DNA from: Gammaproteobacteria bacterium
Lineage (GTDB): Bacteria; Pseudomonadota; Gammaproteobacteria; Pseudomonadales; Cellvibrionaceae
Direction: 5' to 3'
Assembly: GCA_021151835.1 (NCBI GenBank)
Contig: JAGKWO010000038.1
Coordinates: 1-45,345 of the forward strand
Length of the DNA: 45,345 nucleotides
Shown here in pieces: positions 25,252-33,926 of the stretch. Position 1 is the stretch's first letter; each line of letters starts with the position of its first letter. A program made the translations under genes and the position numbers. Under the pieces are notes generated by a model. It saw only the letters and a program-made list of their open reading frames with translations. It searched no databases and was not told where the DNA came from.

Positions 25252-25671
25252 ATGGCAAGCGTATTTACCCTGATTATGGAAGGCAAAATCCCCGGCAATT
25301 TTGTCTGGAAAGATGATAAGGCAGTGGCGATCCTGACTATCCAGCCTATTCGCCAAGGGCATGTATTGGTTATTCCGCGTGAAGAAATTGACCATTGGAA
25401 TGATTTGCCATTGGATCTTGCTGCACACCTGATGCAAGTCAGCCATAAAATTGCGAATGGGCTAAAAGTAGCTTATCCCGCAAAACGTGTAGGTTTAATG
25501 ATTGCCGGCCTGGAAGTTCCGCACACACACCTGCATATCGTGCCAATAGATCATATGGGCGATTTGAGTTTTGACCACGCCAAAAATGCCGATGGTGATG
25601 TACTCAAACAAACTGCCGAAAAAATTCGCACCACCTTGCAGGCGCAAGGTCACCAGGAAGCACACGTGTAA
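25252..25671 (+). CDS. HIT family nucleotide hydrolase/transferase
   Basis: 139 residues from ATG 25252 with AAGGAG 6 bases upstream. The histidine-triad motif H-x-H-x-H is at HTHLHIVPI (about residues 87-95), preceded by PIRQGHVLVIPREEIDHW, the other family landmark. Bacterial HIT proteins hydrolyse nucleoside phosphoramidates or adenylated substrates. The motif lacks the final His of the textbook H-phi-H-phi-H-phi-phi, having VPI after the third His, which is common in bacterial members. It is followed after 6 bases by the CbiM-like membrane gene, so the two are probably cotranscribed. Confidence 0.93.
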   Translation: MASVFTLIMEGKIPGNFVWKDDKAVAILTIQPIRQGHVLVIPREEIDHWNDLPLDLAAHLMQVSHKIANGLKVAYPAKRVGLMIAGLEVPHTHLHIVPIDHMGDLSFDHAKNADGDVLKQTAEKIRTTLQAQGHQEAHV

Positions 25672-25677
25672 TCCCGC

Positions 25678-26385
25678 ATGAACCTGCTTTTCGCTCCCAA
25701 CGCCAACTTGTTCTGGACCAGTTGTGCTATTGCCAGCCCGGCATTACTTATCGCGGCGATCACGGCTCCCTGGCGTATGCTATTGACAGAGTCACTGCGC
25801 CAACACGCTTTTTTTGCGGCGATATTGGGGTTAGCGATTGTCTGGTTATTACAGGTTTCGGTATGGAGCGCAATTGCCATACATCCGTTGATGATGATTG
25901 TTACTACCATGGTTTTCGGCTGGAGCTTCGCATTGGTGATTGGTGGCGGGGCGCTTATTGTGCTGGAAGTTTTTCAATTGCCCCTGCGGGCTGCCAATAT
26001 GGATTGGGATATGGCGCTCGCGCAATTTGATTTGCGCACATTTCCAGTTGATTTTCTGTTGAGTGTGTTAGTGCCGGCGAGTTGGGCATGGTTGGTAATC
26101 TGGCTGGTTGATCACTGGAAATTTAAAAATCCGTTTACCTATTTCTGGGGCGTGGGGTTTTTTGGCGCAATGATCAGTTGTTCGCTAATTGGTGCGTGCT
26201 CGTGGTTGTTGTTTTACATTACTGGCAGTGAAATCCAGCTTGAGGCGGTGCGTGAACATTTCTGGATATTTGTCTTGCTCACCTTTCCCGAAGGTTTCCT
26301 TAACGGTATCCTCGCCACTGTAATGACCGTATTTTATCCCGAGCTGGTAAAAACCTATCGCGATGATTGGTATACCCGTGACTAA
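25678..26385 (+). CDS. CbiM-like energy-coupling factor permease family membrane protein
   Basis: 235 residues from ATG 25678 with about six hydrophobic segments. AIHPLMMIVTTMVFGWSFAL and FPEGFLNGILATVMTVFYPE resemble CbiM/ECF-type substrate-binding membrane components (metal or cobalamin-precursor uptake), while LVKTYRDDWY ends the protein. No ATPase or ECF T-component gene is adjacent, and the N-terminal metal-binding MHI(M/P)-type start of true CbiM is absent. A proteobacterial CbiM-like orphan is therefore likelier than a complete cobalt transporter. It starts 6 bases after the HIT stop; its substrate is unknown. Confidence 0.75.
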   Translation: MNLLFAPNANLFWTSCAIASPALLIAAITAPWRMLLTESLRQHAFFAAILGLAIVWLLQVSVWSAIAIHPLMMIVTTMVFGWSFALVIGGGALIVLEVFQLPLRAANMDWDMALAQFDLRTFPVDFLLSVLVPASWAWLVIWLVDHWKFKNPFTYFWGVGFFGAMISCSLIGACSWLLFYITGSEIQLEAVREHFWIFVLLTFPEGFLNGILATVMTVFYPELVKTYRDDWYTRD

Positions 26386-26417
26386 GTAGTTAACCCGCTA
26401 GCAATTTGACAACAATA

Positions 26418-28025
26418 ATGACCCGAAAAATATTCTCGTTCTTCCGTAATGCGCTTGCCTTGCTTGTAATATTCGTTGTGTTGGTTATCCCCAATCGCCT
26501 GTCGGATATTTATGCAGACAGTTTTTTTCGTTTTCCCCTCGAATTTTTACTATTGGGCCTGTTATTGCTGATTCCCGGAACAACCGGGAAAGCCTTGCGC
26601 TGGTTGGCCGCGAGCGTGCTGGCGGTGGGATTGATTTTCAAAATTGCCGATATGGCAACCTTCAATATTTTTGCGCGTCCCTTTAACCCGGTTTTTGATG
26701 CTTATTTGTTAGTCAATGGCATGGATTTGTTAAATGGTGCGGTGGGAAAGGTTGCGGCAGTGTTAATTGTTGCCATGCTTATTGTCGTTTCACTGGCGAT
26801 TATTGTACTGGCGTTTTTATTGATGGAGCGTGTGCGTAAATTCCTGGCAATCCAGCCAAAAGCAGGTGTGCTTGCGCTGCTGGTATTGGTGTCCATATGG
26901 GGTCTATTGTGGTTGGTAAATTCGCCGCGCTTATCAACGCAATTTTATGATCAACTTGCCATGCATGTTATCAATACCCGCACCAGCATTAACGACATGC
27001 GGGATTTCAAACAATTATTGGTACAAAGCGATGAGGCAAAAATACCTGACCAGGGTTTATTCGAAACGCTGCAAGGTAAAGACGTGCTGGTTATTTTTAT
27101 TGAATCTTACGGGCGGACAGCGCTGGATAAACCTGAATTTGCTGAACATATTCGCCCGTTACTGCAAGCACAAGCTGACAAATTAAAAACTGCTGGAATC
27201 GGTGTGCGTAGCGCTTATTTTACATCGCCAACAGTGGGTGGATTAAGCTGGTTAGCCCACGGTACGGCTATGTCCGGTTTATGGGTAAATTCGCAAGTTC
27301 GTTACGATTCCCTGGTGATGAGCAAGCGCGAATCGTTAAATCGATTATTTCATCGCGCTGGTTGGCGAGCTATCGGTGTTATGCCCGCAATAACGCTCGC
27401 GTGGCCAGAGGGTGATTATTACGGTTACGATTATCTCTATCACGCTTACAACCTGGGTTATGAAGGGAAGCCGTTTAACTGGATTACCATGCCGGATCAA
27501 TTCACGTTGTCCGCATTGCAGCGCAATGAATTAGATCGTAATGAATTGGATCGCAAAAACCGTTCGCCGGTGATGGCGGAAATCGCATTGATTTCTTCCC
27601 ACGCTCCCTGGACGCCGGTGCCGGAATTGGTCGATTGGAACCAGGTTGGCAACGGTGAAATTTTCAATGAGCAAGCCACACGCGGTGATAGCCCGGAAAC
27701 TGTATGGAAAAACCCCGAACGTATTCGCTTGCAATTCCGTTTATCCATTGAATATACCTTGCATACCGTAGTTGATTACGTGCTGAAGTACGGTGATGAG
27801 AACTTGGTGGTCATGGCATTTGGCGATCATCAACCAGCGCCCCTGGTAACCGGCGACAGTGATAATCGCGATGTACCCGTGCATTTTTTTGCGCGCGATC
27901 CCAAAATCCTTGATGCTATTGCCGGCTGGAATTGGGCAGAGGGAATGATCCCGGCTGATACAGGTCCGGTATGGACAATGGATCAGGTGCGTGAGCGTTT
28001 TATTACTACGTTTTCAGCACCCTGA
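26418..28025 (+). CDS. LtaS-like sulfatase-fold membrane enzyme (alkaline phosphatase superfamily)
   Basis: 535 residues from ATG 26418 (TTG 26406 is possible). An N-terminal membrane domain of about five helices (to about residue 175) precedes an extracytoplasmic sulfatase-like domain. That domain shows VLVIFIESYGRTAL (metal-binding Glu), SPTVGGLSWLAHGTAMSGLW (nucleophile region), EIALISSHAPWTPVPE and FGDHQPAP (metal-binding Asp-His). LtaS, OpgB and phosphoethanolamine transferases share this plan and move phospho-head groups onto envelope polymers. Gram-negative members of this branch have unknown acceptors. It lies 32 bases after the CbiM-like gene and ends convergently with the methyltransferase gene. 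Confidence 0.85.
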   Translation: MTRKIFSFFRNALALLVIFVVLVIPNRLSDIYADSFFRFPLEFLLLGLLLLIPGTTGKALRWLAASVLAVGLIFKIADMATFNIFARPFNPVFDAYLLVNGMDLLNGAVGKVAAVLIVAMLIVVSLAIIVLAFLLMERVRKFLAIQPKAGVLALLVLVSIWGLLWLVNSPRLSTQFYDQLAMHVINTRTSINDMRDFKQLLVQSDEAKIPDQGLFETLQGKDVLVIFIESYGRTALDKPEFAEHIRPLLQAQADKLKTAGIGVRSAYFTSPTVGGLSWLAHGTAMSGLWVNSQVRYDSLVMSKRESLNRLFHRAGWRAIGVMPAITLAWPEGDYYGYDYLYHAYNLGYEGKPFNWITMPDQFTLSALQRNELDRNELDRKNRSPVMAEIALISSHAPWTPVPELVDWNQVGNGEIFNEQATRGDSPETVWKNPERIRLQFRLSIEYTLHTVVDYVLKYGDENLVVMAFGDHQPAPLVTGDSDNRDVPVHFFARDPKILDAIAGWNWAEGMIPADTGPVWTMDQVRERFITTFSAP

Positions 28026-28052
28026 TTGTAATTCATTAGCCTGTTAATCAGG
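28021..28052. terminator. Hairpin between convergent genes
   Basis: CCTGATT and AATCAGG arms with an 18-base loop span the 22-base gap and include both stop codons. There is no clear T-run; it may be a weak bidirectional terminator. Confidence 0.35.
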
Positions 28053-28860
28053 ATTTGGTCGCCGGTAGCGCTAATAAATCCCAATGGCCGATAGTGCAGT
28101 TTCCAGTAGCGGCATGTTGCAAACGGAATTGTTTCCATTCGTCTAACGCGTTTTGATCGATACCGTAATCGTGCGCGACGGCATTGGCTACTCCATCAAT
28201 TAACGCTTCAACCAGTTGCTGTTGCTGGCCATGTAGTTGCCATGGGCTGGCAGCGATTTGTACTGTATAACCTGCGTTTTCCAGTTGTGTTTTTAAATAC
28301 GCCGTCGCTGCCGGGCCAAGGGCAGGGCCGAAGCCCTTATCGCGTAACTGGTCTTTATTAAATGCCGCTAATACTGCTTCATCCAACGGATGTTGTGGCG
28401 ACCACTGTGTAGTTCCATCGTAATTGAGTGCCGCATAAATAGCTGTTTTGCGTGAATCGATACGCGCAATCAATGCATCGCAAAATTCGCGCGAGGCCAA
28501 ATCAAATAATGCGGATGCAGTAACAATATTGGCGCCGGTCAAGGGTAATTCATTTACAACAGTTAAATCGGCTTGATAATCTTCAATCAATAATTGCTTG
28601 CCATGGCGTTTAAGCGCTTCATCCAATAATTTTCCATCCAGATCCACCAGGCGCCATACAAAATTACTGGCGCCGAGTTTGGTGAGTGCACGCAACGTTG
28701 AACCGGTGCCCGAGCCCAGATCAACCAATATACGATCTGGTGAAATGGGATCTTCTTTTTGGCCGAGCCAATTCAGCGCATGATTTACCAATGATTTATC
28801 GCGCGCAGAAAAGTCGGCGGGTTCTCGTAAATCCAGCCAGGCGATGGAAAAGCTGCTCAT
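28048..28860 (-). CDS. Class I SAM-dependent methyltransferase (pterin-like cluster)
   Basis: 270 residues from ATG 28860. This start overlaps the upstream glycosyltransferase stop as ATGA, a typical translational coupling; the longer frame to 28905 is disfavoured. Motif I is ILVDLGSGTGSTLRAL (about 43-58), followed by the acidic WRLVDLDGKLL (motif II) and NIVTASALFDL, a Rossmann SAM-binding core. The C-terminal part has GPALGPAATAYLKTQLENAG, and no rRNA- or DNA-methylase signature (no NPPY or DPPY) is seen, so a small-molecule or lipid substrate is plausible. Cotranscription with a GT4 enzyme and divergence from pterin-type genes suggest modification of that product. Confidence 0.85.
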   Translation of the reverse strand: MSSFSIAWLDLREPADFSARDKSLVNHALNWLGQKEDPISPDRILVDLGSGTGSTLRALTKLGASNFVWRLVDLDGKLLDEALKRHGKQLLIEDYQADLTVVNELPLTGANIVTASALFDLASREFCDALIARIDSRKTAIYAALNYDGTTQWSPQHPLDEAVLAAFNKDQLRDKGFGPALGPAATAYLKTQLENAGYTVQIAASPWQLHGQQQQLVEALIDGVANAVAHDYGIDQNALDEWKQFRLQHAATGNCTIGHWDLLALPATKS

Positions 28861-29951
28861 AAATTCCTCAAACGAATAATTAAATCGACAATACGGTGTG
28901 CACAATCGGCCCAGGTCGGTAGCGTGGTTGCCGCTTGTTGTGCTCCGGCTTGCAGTTGCCGGCGATAATCAGGATTTGCCAGTAATTGTTCAAGTGCTTT
29001 TGTTAAAGCATCAACATCGCCGGGTGAAATTAAAATTCCTGCCGTCGCTGGCACCAGGTCCGGCACAGCGCCCGCATGGGTGGCGATAACCGGCAGGCCA
29101 AATGAGAGTGCTTCGGCGAAAGCCATGCCATAGCCTTCAAAATATGATGGCAACACAAACATATCAGCATTAAAAAACTCCGTAGAAATATCATCGACAT
29201 TTCCGACGAAGGTAATTCGTTGATCAAGATTATTTTTTTGCACCAGTTGCTGCAAATGTGCGACCCACAATGAATCAAATCCCAAACCGCCAACAAACCG
29301 CGCATGCCATGGCAGATGGGAGATGGCTGCCAGTGCATTAATCAATAGATCATGGCCTTTACGTTTGGTCAGTGTAGCGACAGTGAGCAGTTGGGGGATT
29401 TGATGATCTGCTGGCGCGAACTCTTGTGGCCGGGTTCCGGGGTAAGCAAGAATAATTTTTTCCGGCGCAACAGCAAAATCACGCGCAATAATCCTGCCGG
29501 TCATAGCGCTGGTAACAACCACGGCTTTAGCGGCGGCCAGGGCCCGGGTTTCGGAAATTTTTAATGCATGTGATTGCTGCGCGCCAATACCGGTTTCCAG
29601 CGCCAGGGGATGGTGACACAACGCAATAATATTCAATCGCTGTGATTCGCGTGTGGCGATTTCATCCATAACACCAAAAGCCAATCCGTCCGCAATAACT
29701 ATCGCCCCATCCGGAAGGCTGGCAAAGATTGCCGCCGCTTCTGCTAACGCAGTGGCGCCGGGAACGGGGAATTCAGCGGAGAGCGATAAAAGCTGCACAT
29801 GAATGCCAGCATTTTTTAACTCCCGGATTAATTCACGGTCATATCCATAGCCGCCGGTAAGGCTGTTAATATCGCCGGGCACCGCAAAATATAAGGTGAA
29901 AGGGAAATTATTGGGGATTATGGAGTCAATCATTGCCGGTGCAGTTCGCAT
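28857..29951 (-). CDS. Glycosyltransferase family 4 (GT-B fold)
   Basis: 364 residues from ATG 29951. The N-terminal acceptor domain begins YFAVPGDINSLTGGYGYDRE; the donor-binding domain contains LTVATLTKRKGHDLLINALA, FVGNVDDISTEFFNADMFVL and PSYFEGYGMAFAEALSFGLP. The E-x7-E motif (EGYGMAFAE) is intact, as expected for retaining GT4 enzymes using UDP- or GDP-sugars. No membrane segment. It is the first gene of a two-gene minus operon with the methyltransferase (4-base overlap) and shares a 127-base divergent region with the RibD-like gene. Family secure; substrate unknown. Confidence 0.92.
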   Translation of the reverse strand: MRTAPAMIDSIIPNNFPFTLYFAVPGDINSLTGGYGYDRELIRELKNAGIHVQLLSLSAEFPVPGATALAEAAAIFASLPDGAIVIADGLAFGVMDEIATRESQRLNIIALCHHPLALETGIGAQQSHALKISETRALAAAKAVVVTSAMTGRIIARDFAVAPEKIILAYPGTRPQEFAPADHQIPQLLTVATLTKRKGHDLLINALAAISHLPWHARFVGGLGFDSLWVAHLQQLVQKNNLDQRITFVGNVDDISTEFFNADMFVLPSYFEGYGMAFAEALSFGLPVIATHAGAVPDLVPATAGILISPGDVDALTKALEQLLANPDYRRQLQAGAQQAATTLPTWADCAHRIVDLIIRLRNL

Positions 29952-30078
29952 TTAATCCGAGTGTTGTGTCAGGGCGGTTGAGTCAGGTGCTAATTCTGCC
30001 TTAAGATCACCATCACTGACACAATAAAGACCACAAATATAAGGCCCCGTGTACCGGGCCCTGATTCCAGTGACTTGC
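29952..30078. promoter_or_regulatory. Divergent intergenic region of the pterin-like cluster
   Basis: This 127-base space must carry the promoters of both the glycosyltransferase-methyltransferase pair and the reductase-dehydrogenase-PTPS set. A GC-rich palindrome, GGCCCCGTGTACCGGGCC, lies at 30043-30060. It could be an operator or a hairpin in the leader; no sigma-70 pair stands out. Confidence 0.4.
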
Positions 30079-30792
30079 ATGAATCTGAATGACACTATCG
30101 AACACTGGTTAACCGGTGCGCAAAAATCCCTGTCTCCCGCCAATCGACCTTTCGTCACGCTCAGCTACGCCCAGAGCCTCGATGGCAGTATTGCCCTGCG
30201 TTCTTCCGAGCCTATGGCGCTGAGCGGTAGTGAATCCCTGCGTTTAACCCATCAATTGCGTAGCATGCATGATGGTATTTTGGTCGGTATTGGAACGGTA
30301 TTAAGTGACGATCCGCAATTAAATGTGCGGCACTGGACTGGTAATAATCCGCAACCGATTGTATTGGACAGCCAGTTGCGTATGCCCAGTGATGCGCGCT
30401 TGCGCCAATGCACCGAAAAACCTTGCTGGATTCTGACTACTCAGGAAAGTGAGTGGCCTGAGCAGGATGGTATTGAAATTTGCCAGTCGCAACCGGGTAG
30501 CGATGGACGCGTCTGTTTGAACAATGCACTTGCGTTGCTTTATGAAAAAGGTATACGGCATTTAATGGTGGAAGGCGGTGCCCATGTCATCACCGCTTTT
30601 TTAAAAGCGCAATTGGTGGATGCGGTTGTCATCACTCTGGTTCCGCGAATTGTTGGCGGTTATAAAGCGGTTGGTGATTTGGAAATCAATGCGCGCGTGG
30701 ATTTGCCCGCGATAAATCCATTTCACAGTGAGCGTCTCGGTGATGACTTGATTCTCTGGGGCACACTGGATTATCGCAAAGGTGCCGAATGA
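30079..30792 (+). CDS. RibD C-terminal-type pyrimidine reductase (DHFR-like fold)
   Basis: 237 residues from ATG 30079; GTG 30049, with an AAGG upstream, would add ten residues. There is only the reductase half of RibD and no deaminase domain. VTLSYAQSLDGSIALRSSEP, HDGILVGIGTVLSDDPQLNV and HLMVEGGAHVITAFL are the standard RibD_C motifs for NADPH and phosphoribosyl-pyrimidine binding. Family members reduce 2,5-diamino-6-ribosylamino-pyrimidinone 5'-phosphate or related GTP-derived compounds. Its stop overlaps the next start (ATGA at 30789), coupling it to the dehydrogenase. Being separate from riboflavin genes and beside a PTPS homologue argues for a specialised pteridine-type pathway rather than riboflavin. 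Confidence 0.88.
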   Translation: MNLNDTIEHWLTGAQKSLSPANRPFVTLSYAQSLDGSIALRSSEPMALSGSESLRLTHQLRSMHDGILVGIGTVLSDDPQLNVRHWTGNNPQPIVLDSQLRMPSDARLRQCTEKPCWILTTQESEWPEQDGIEICQSQPGSDGRVCLNNALALLYEKGIRHLMVEGGAHVITAFLKAQLVDAVVITLVPRIVGGYKAVGDLEINARVDLPAINPFHSERLGDDLILWGTLDYRKGAE

Positions 30793-31805
30793 AAAATAGC
30801 GCGCAACAACTCTGGTTCACTGGTCCCCATCAATTGGAAATTCGCGAACAACAAATTTCCAAACCCGCCGCCGGTGAATTGTTGGTTGAAGTGATTTGCT
30901 CGGCGATTAGTGCCGGAACAGAAATGCTGGTTTATCGCGGCCAACTGCCGTCGGAAATCGCGCTGGATGCCACGATAGACAATTTGCAGCAACAAGGTTA
31001 CCCCTTGCAATATGGCTATGCCAGCGTTGGCAAAGTGATTCAGTTGGGCGATGGTGTCAATGAATCCTGGTTGGGAAAAAATGTTTTTGCATTTCAGCCG
31101 CATGCCAGTCATTTTGTCAGTCGTGCGGAAAACGTAATTGCGGTTCCTGCGGATGTCGCTGCAGAAGATGCGGTATTCCTCGCCAACATGGAAACTGCAG
31201 TAAATCTTATTCACGATGGAAAACCGCTGTTAGGTGAACGTGTAGTGATATTGGGGCAGGGCATTGTTGGGTTGTTGCTCACCGGTTTACTGGGGCAATT
31301 GCCGCTAACGGATTTACTCGTTGCCGATAAATGGCCGTTGCGCCGTGAATACGCAGAAAAACTTGGTGCGAATGCATTCAATCCGTTTGCTGATCACGAG
31401 CGGATCGCACAGCAAACGCGTTTGAATGCCGTGCAGGGCGCAGATCTGATTTATGAATTAACCGGTGTGCCGGATGCGTTGAATCTCGCAATTGATTTCA
31501 GTGGATACCACAGCCGTATGGTTATCGGCAGTTGGTACGGCACTAAATCAGCACCGGTTTATTTGGGCGGCGCAGCTCATCGCAATCGCCTGCAAATGAT
31601 TACCAGCCAGGTGAGCAGTATTGCCCCGGATTTATCCGGACGGTGGGATAAGGCGCGCCGCTTTGATGTGACCTGGGATATGATTCGCCGCATTAAACCA
31701 TCGCGCTTTATTTCGCAGCGTTCGACACTTGCGCAAGCGCAAATGATTTATCAACAACTGGACCAACAACCTGAAACATTAATCCAGGCGTTGTTTGTTT
31801 ATTAA
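30789..31805 (+). CDS. MDR-superfamily dehydrogenase lacking the canonical zinc-site cysteines
   Basis: 338 residues from ATG 30789, overlapping the reductase stop by 4 bases. The fold is that of medium-chain dehydrogenases: an N-terminal GroES-like domain (ISKPAAGELLVEVICSAISAGTEMLVYRGQ) and a Rossmann domain (RVVILGQGIVGLLLTGLLGQ). The catalytic-zinc Cys of ordinary alcohol dehydrogenases (in GxCGTD) is replaced by SAGTE, and no four-Cys structural-zinc loop is visible. This pattern matches the BchC-like or zinc-poor MDR branch that acts on tetrapyrrole or other ring substrates. It is the middle gene of the reductase-dehydrogenase-PTPS set, so it probably oxidises or reduces a side chain of that product. 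Confidence 0.85.
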   Translation: MKNSAQQLWFTGPHQLEIREQQISKPAAGELLVEVICSAISAGTEMLVYRGQLPSEIALDATIDNLQQQGYPLQYGYASVGKVIQLGDGVNESWLGKNVFAFQPHASHFVSRAENVIAVPADVAAEDAVFLANMETAVNLIHDGKPLLGERVVILGQGIVGLLLTGLLGQLPLTDLLVADKWPLRREYAEKLGANAFNPFADHERIAQQTRLNAVQGADLIYELTGVPDALNLAIDFSGYHSRMVIGSWYGTKSAPVYLGGAAHRNRLQMITSQVSSIAPDLSGRWDKARRFDVTWDMIRRIKPSRFISQRSTLAQAQMIYQQLDQQPETLIQALFVY

Positions 31806-31836
31806 TATTAAGTTAAAAAATTAATCGGGAAATATT

Positions 31837-32214
31837 ATGTACAGCGTAGCCGTAAGACGAGATTTTATTGCCAACCATTTTCTGGTTGGCGGCGATTGGG
31901 GTTCTGAAAATTTTCCCCATGCGCATCATTTTATCGCCGAAGTTATCATCGAAAGCGCACAATTGGATAAGCACGGTTACCTGGTGGATATCGTAGAAAT
32001 TGAAGCGGCTTTGAATAACACAATCGCTTACTTCCGTGATTCACTGCTCAATGAAAAACCGGAATTCGCTGGCCTGAACCCCAGCATTGAACATTTCAGC
32101 CGTATTATCAGTGAAAAATTGTTAGTAGCGATTAACCCGCCGGGCACTGGCTCGTTCACTGTTAAGCTGTGGGAGAACGAATATTGCTGGGCGTCTTACC
32201 GAAAGGATTTTTAA
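31837..32214 (+). CDS. 6-pyruvoyl-tetrahydropterin synthase/QueD homologue without the usual catalytic Cys
   Basis: 125 residues from ATG 31837. It belongs to the PTPS/QueD fold: FIANHFLVGGDWGSENFPHA followed by HHFIAEV supplies zinc-type histidines (NHF and the H-A-H pair), NPSIEHFSRIISEKL matches the conserved helix, and VKLWENEYCWASY ends with the pterin-binding Glu. However, the C-x3-H-G-H motif of active PTPS and QueD reads E-N-F-P-H-A-H here: the Cys is gone and Gly is Ala. The zinc site and pterin pocket look kept while the protonation chemistry must differ. It is the last gene of the divergent set, 31 bases after the dehydrogenase. I infer a PTPS-like enzyme of altered activity, not queuosine QueD. 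Confidence 0.88.
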   Translation: MYSVAVRRDFIANHFLVGGDWGSENFPHAHHFIAEVIIESAQLDKHGYLVDIVEIEAALNNTIAYFRDSLLNEKPEFAGLNPSIEHFSRIISEKLLVAINPPGTGSFTVKLWENEYCWASYRKDF

Positions 32215-32351
32215 TCGTACAGGAGTTAATTTGTGGCCCCGGGATTGCACCTGCTTATAAGCTGGCTAAAGTTGGCGTGGAAATAAAGTTTGATTCTCCG
32301 GTCGTGCAAATATAAAGACTTAATAATTATGATCCTGGATGGAGCTTTGAT

Positions 32352-32456
32352 ATGTCTTTTTTAAAGTGGATGCAAATGAGGCGATTGAGCGCGCTGCATG
32401 AATCAATGAGTATTAAGGCAATGCCAATGCGCGAAAGAAAGCTACAGCAAAATTAA
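32352..32456 (+). CDS. Possible 34-residue basic peptide
   Basis: ATG 32352 preceded by GGAG, encoding MSFLKWMQMRRLSALHESMS and a basic end. The length and an Arg/Lys-rich helix recall DUF1127-like or other small helical proteins, but identity is unproven. It lies in an otherwise empty gap (32215-32493). Confidence 0.3.
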   Translation: MSFLKWMQMRRLSALHESMSIKAMPMRERKLQQN

Positions 32457-32493
32457 ATACAGAGCAGTCTTTCTGGTTTGTACCGGATTTACA

Positions 32494-33774
32494 TCAGTGC
32501 ATTATTTGAAATTGTGCAATATAAACAAGTGCCCCTGCAATATACCCGACAGTTGCCAACGCACTGATCTTTTTTAAATACCAGATAAAATCTATTTTTT
32601 CCAAACCCATCGCGGCTACCCCTGCCGCCGAACCGATGATCAGGATTGATCCGCCGGTGCCGGCACAATAAGCCAGAAATTCCCAGATAAAGCTGTCGGC
32701 AGGGTATTGTTCAAGGCTGTACATTCCCATAGAAGCGGCGACCAGCGGGACGTTATCGACTACGGCGCTGGCGAGGCCGATCAATATTACAATCACATCC
32801 AGGCGACCGACGGTATTATCGAGCCAGAGTGCGAGATCCTTTAAAATGCTGGAATGTTCCAGGGTCGCAATCGCCAATAATATTCCAATAAAAAATATAA
32901 TCGATGGGGTATCAATCCGGCTTAATGCATGACTAATGGTTAAATGGTTTTTTTGTTCATCATCTTTCTTTTTGTGCAGCAGGTCAGCGACCAGCCATAG
33001 AATTCCCAATCCAAACAGAATGCCCATAAATGGTGGCAAGTGGGTTACTGCTTTGAACAAAGGGACTGCGATTAATACGCCTAGCCCCAGGAAAAATACG
33101 ATGTTTCTTTCCATTGTTGTGGTCGTTGCATTACTACTTTGCAAATCGGCAGCCGGTGCTTCAACTGTTTTTCCACGCAACAGGTACAGCATTGCCAGCA
33201 TGGGAACTACCAAATTGACAACGGAAGCGAGAAATACGCCGGTAATTATATTAACCGGCGTGATCTGGCCTCCGATCCATAGCATCGTTGTTGTCACATC
33301 ACCAATCGGTGACCAGGCGCCACCGGCATTCGCAGCAATAACAATCATGCCGGCAAAAAATAAGCGATCCTCACGTTTTGCTAATAATTTTTTCATGAGT
33401 GAAATCATGACAATGGTGGTTGTGAGATTGTCGAGCACTGCGCTTAGAAAAAATGTCACTACACCGACTAGCAATAGTAATGTCGATAATCGGGTTGTCT
33501 GGATTCTATTGGTGATTACCTGGAAACCGTTGTGAGCATCAATGACTTCTACAATTGTCATCGCCCCTATCAGGAAAAATACAATCTGGGCGGTGTTGAT
33601 TAACGTTTCCGATAACTCTTCTGACAAGTGCCCGCTCTCGGAAAGCAATGCATAAACCGTCCACATTAACCCCGCGCCTGCCAGTGCAGTCGCTGCTTTA
33701 TTAATTTTTAGCGGGTGTTCAAGTGCAATAACCAGATAGGCAATGACAAATATAATGATGAGTGTTGTTAGCAT
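32494..33774 (-). CDS. nhaD: NhaD-type sodium/proton antiporter
   Basis: 426 residues from ATG 33774 (the longer frame to 33840 begins with TTG and adds a non-membrane leader). About twelve hydrophobic segments. FLSAVLDNLTTTIVMISLMK, NAGGAWSPIGDVTTTMLWIG and IGLASAVVDNVPLVAASMGM are the duplicated D-N-x-T/P and SPIGD motifs of the NhaD/ArsB (IT) superfamily. NhaD exchanges Na+ or Li+ for protons at alkaline pH and is typical of halotolerant and aquatic gammaproteobacteria. It lies 152 bases after the MprF-like gene on the same strand and appears unrelated to the pterin-like genes it separates. Confidence 0.94.
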   Translation of the reverse strand: MLTTLIIIFVIAYLVIALEHPLKINKAATALAGAGLMWTVYALLSESGHLSEELSETLINTAQIVFFLIGAMTIVEVIDAHNGFQVITNRIQTTRLSTLLLLVGVVTFFLSAVLDNLTTTIVMISLMKKLLAKREDRLFFAGMIVIAANAGGAWSPIGDVTTTMLWIGGQITPVNIITGVFLASVVNLVVPMLAMLYLLRGKTVEAPAADLQSSNATTTTMERNIVFFLGLGVLIAVPLFKAVTHLPPFMGILFGLGILWLVADLLHKKKDDEQKNHLTISHALSRIDTPSIIFFIGILLAIATLEHSSILKDLALWLDNTVGRLDVIVILIGLASAVVDNVPLVAASMGMYSLEQYPADSFIWEFLAYCAGTGGSILIIGSAAGVAAMGLEKIDFIWYLKKISALATVGYIAGALVYIAQFQIMH

Positions 33775-33926
33775 AGGGATTGGGTCGAGGCGTTGGTTTA
33801 ACCACGTTACAGGGTTGCAAAGGCTACCATGCTCAACCAACTGAGTAAAACCTGGCTAACCGGCTCGCTTGCTATGTTGTTTCGCTTACCGAGATTCAGG
33901 TTTCAGTAAATGCTTTGCTGAAATTA

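Noticed and set aside
32215..32325. Peptide-like frame (GPGIAPAYKLAKVGVEIKFD) after the PTPS gene
   Set aside because: Looks protein-like but has no start codon with a ribosome-binding site and no recognisable family; too short to support.
32936..33535. 199-codon plus-strand frame inside nhaD
   Set aside because: Antisense shadow of a clear NhaD membrane protein; Thr/Val/Ser-rich noise.
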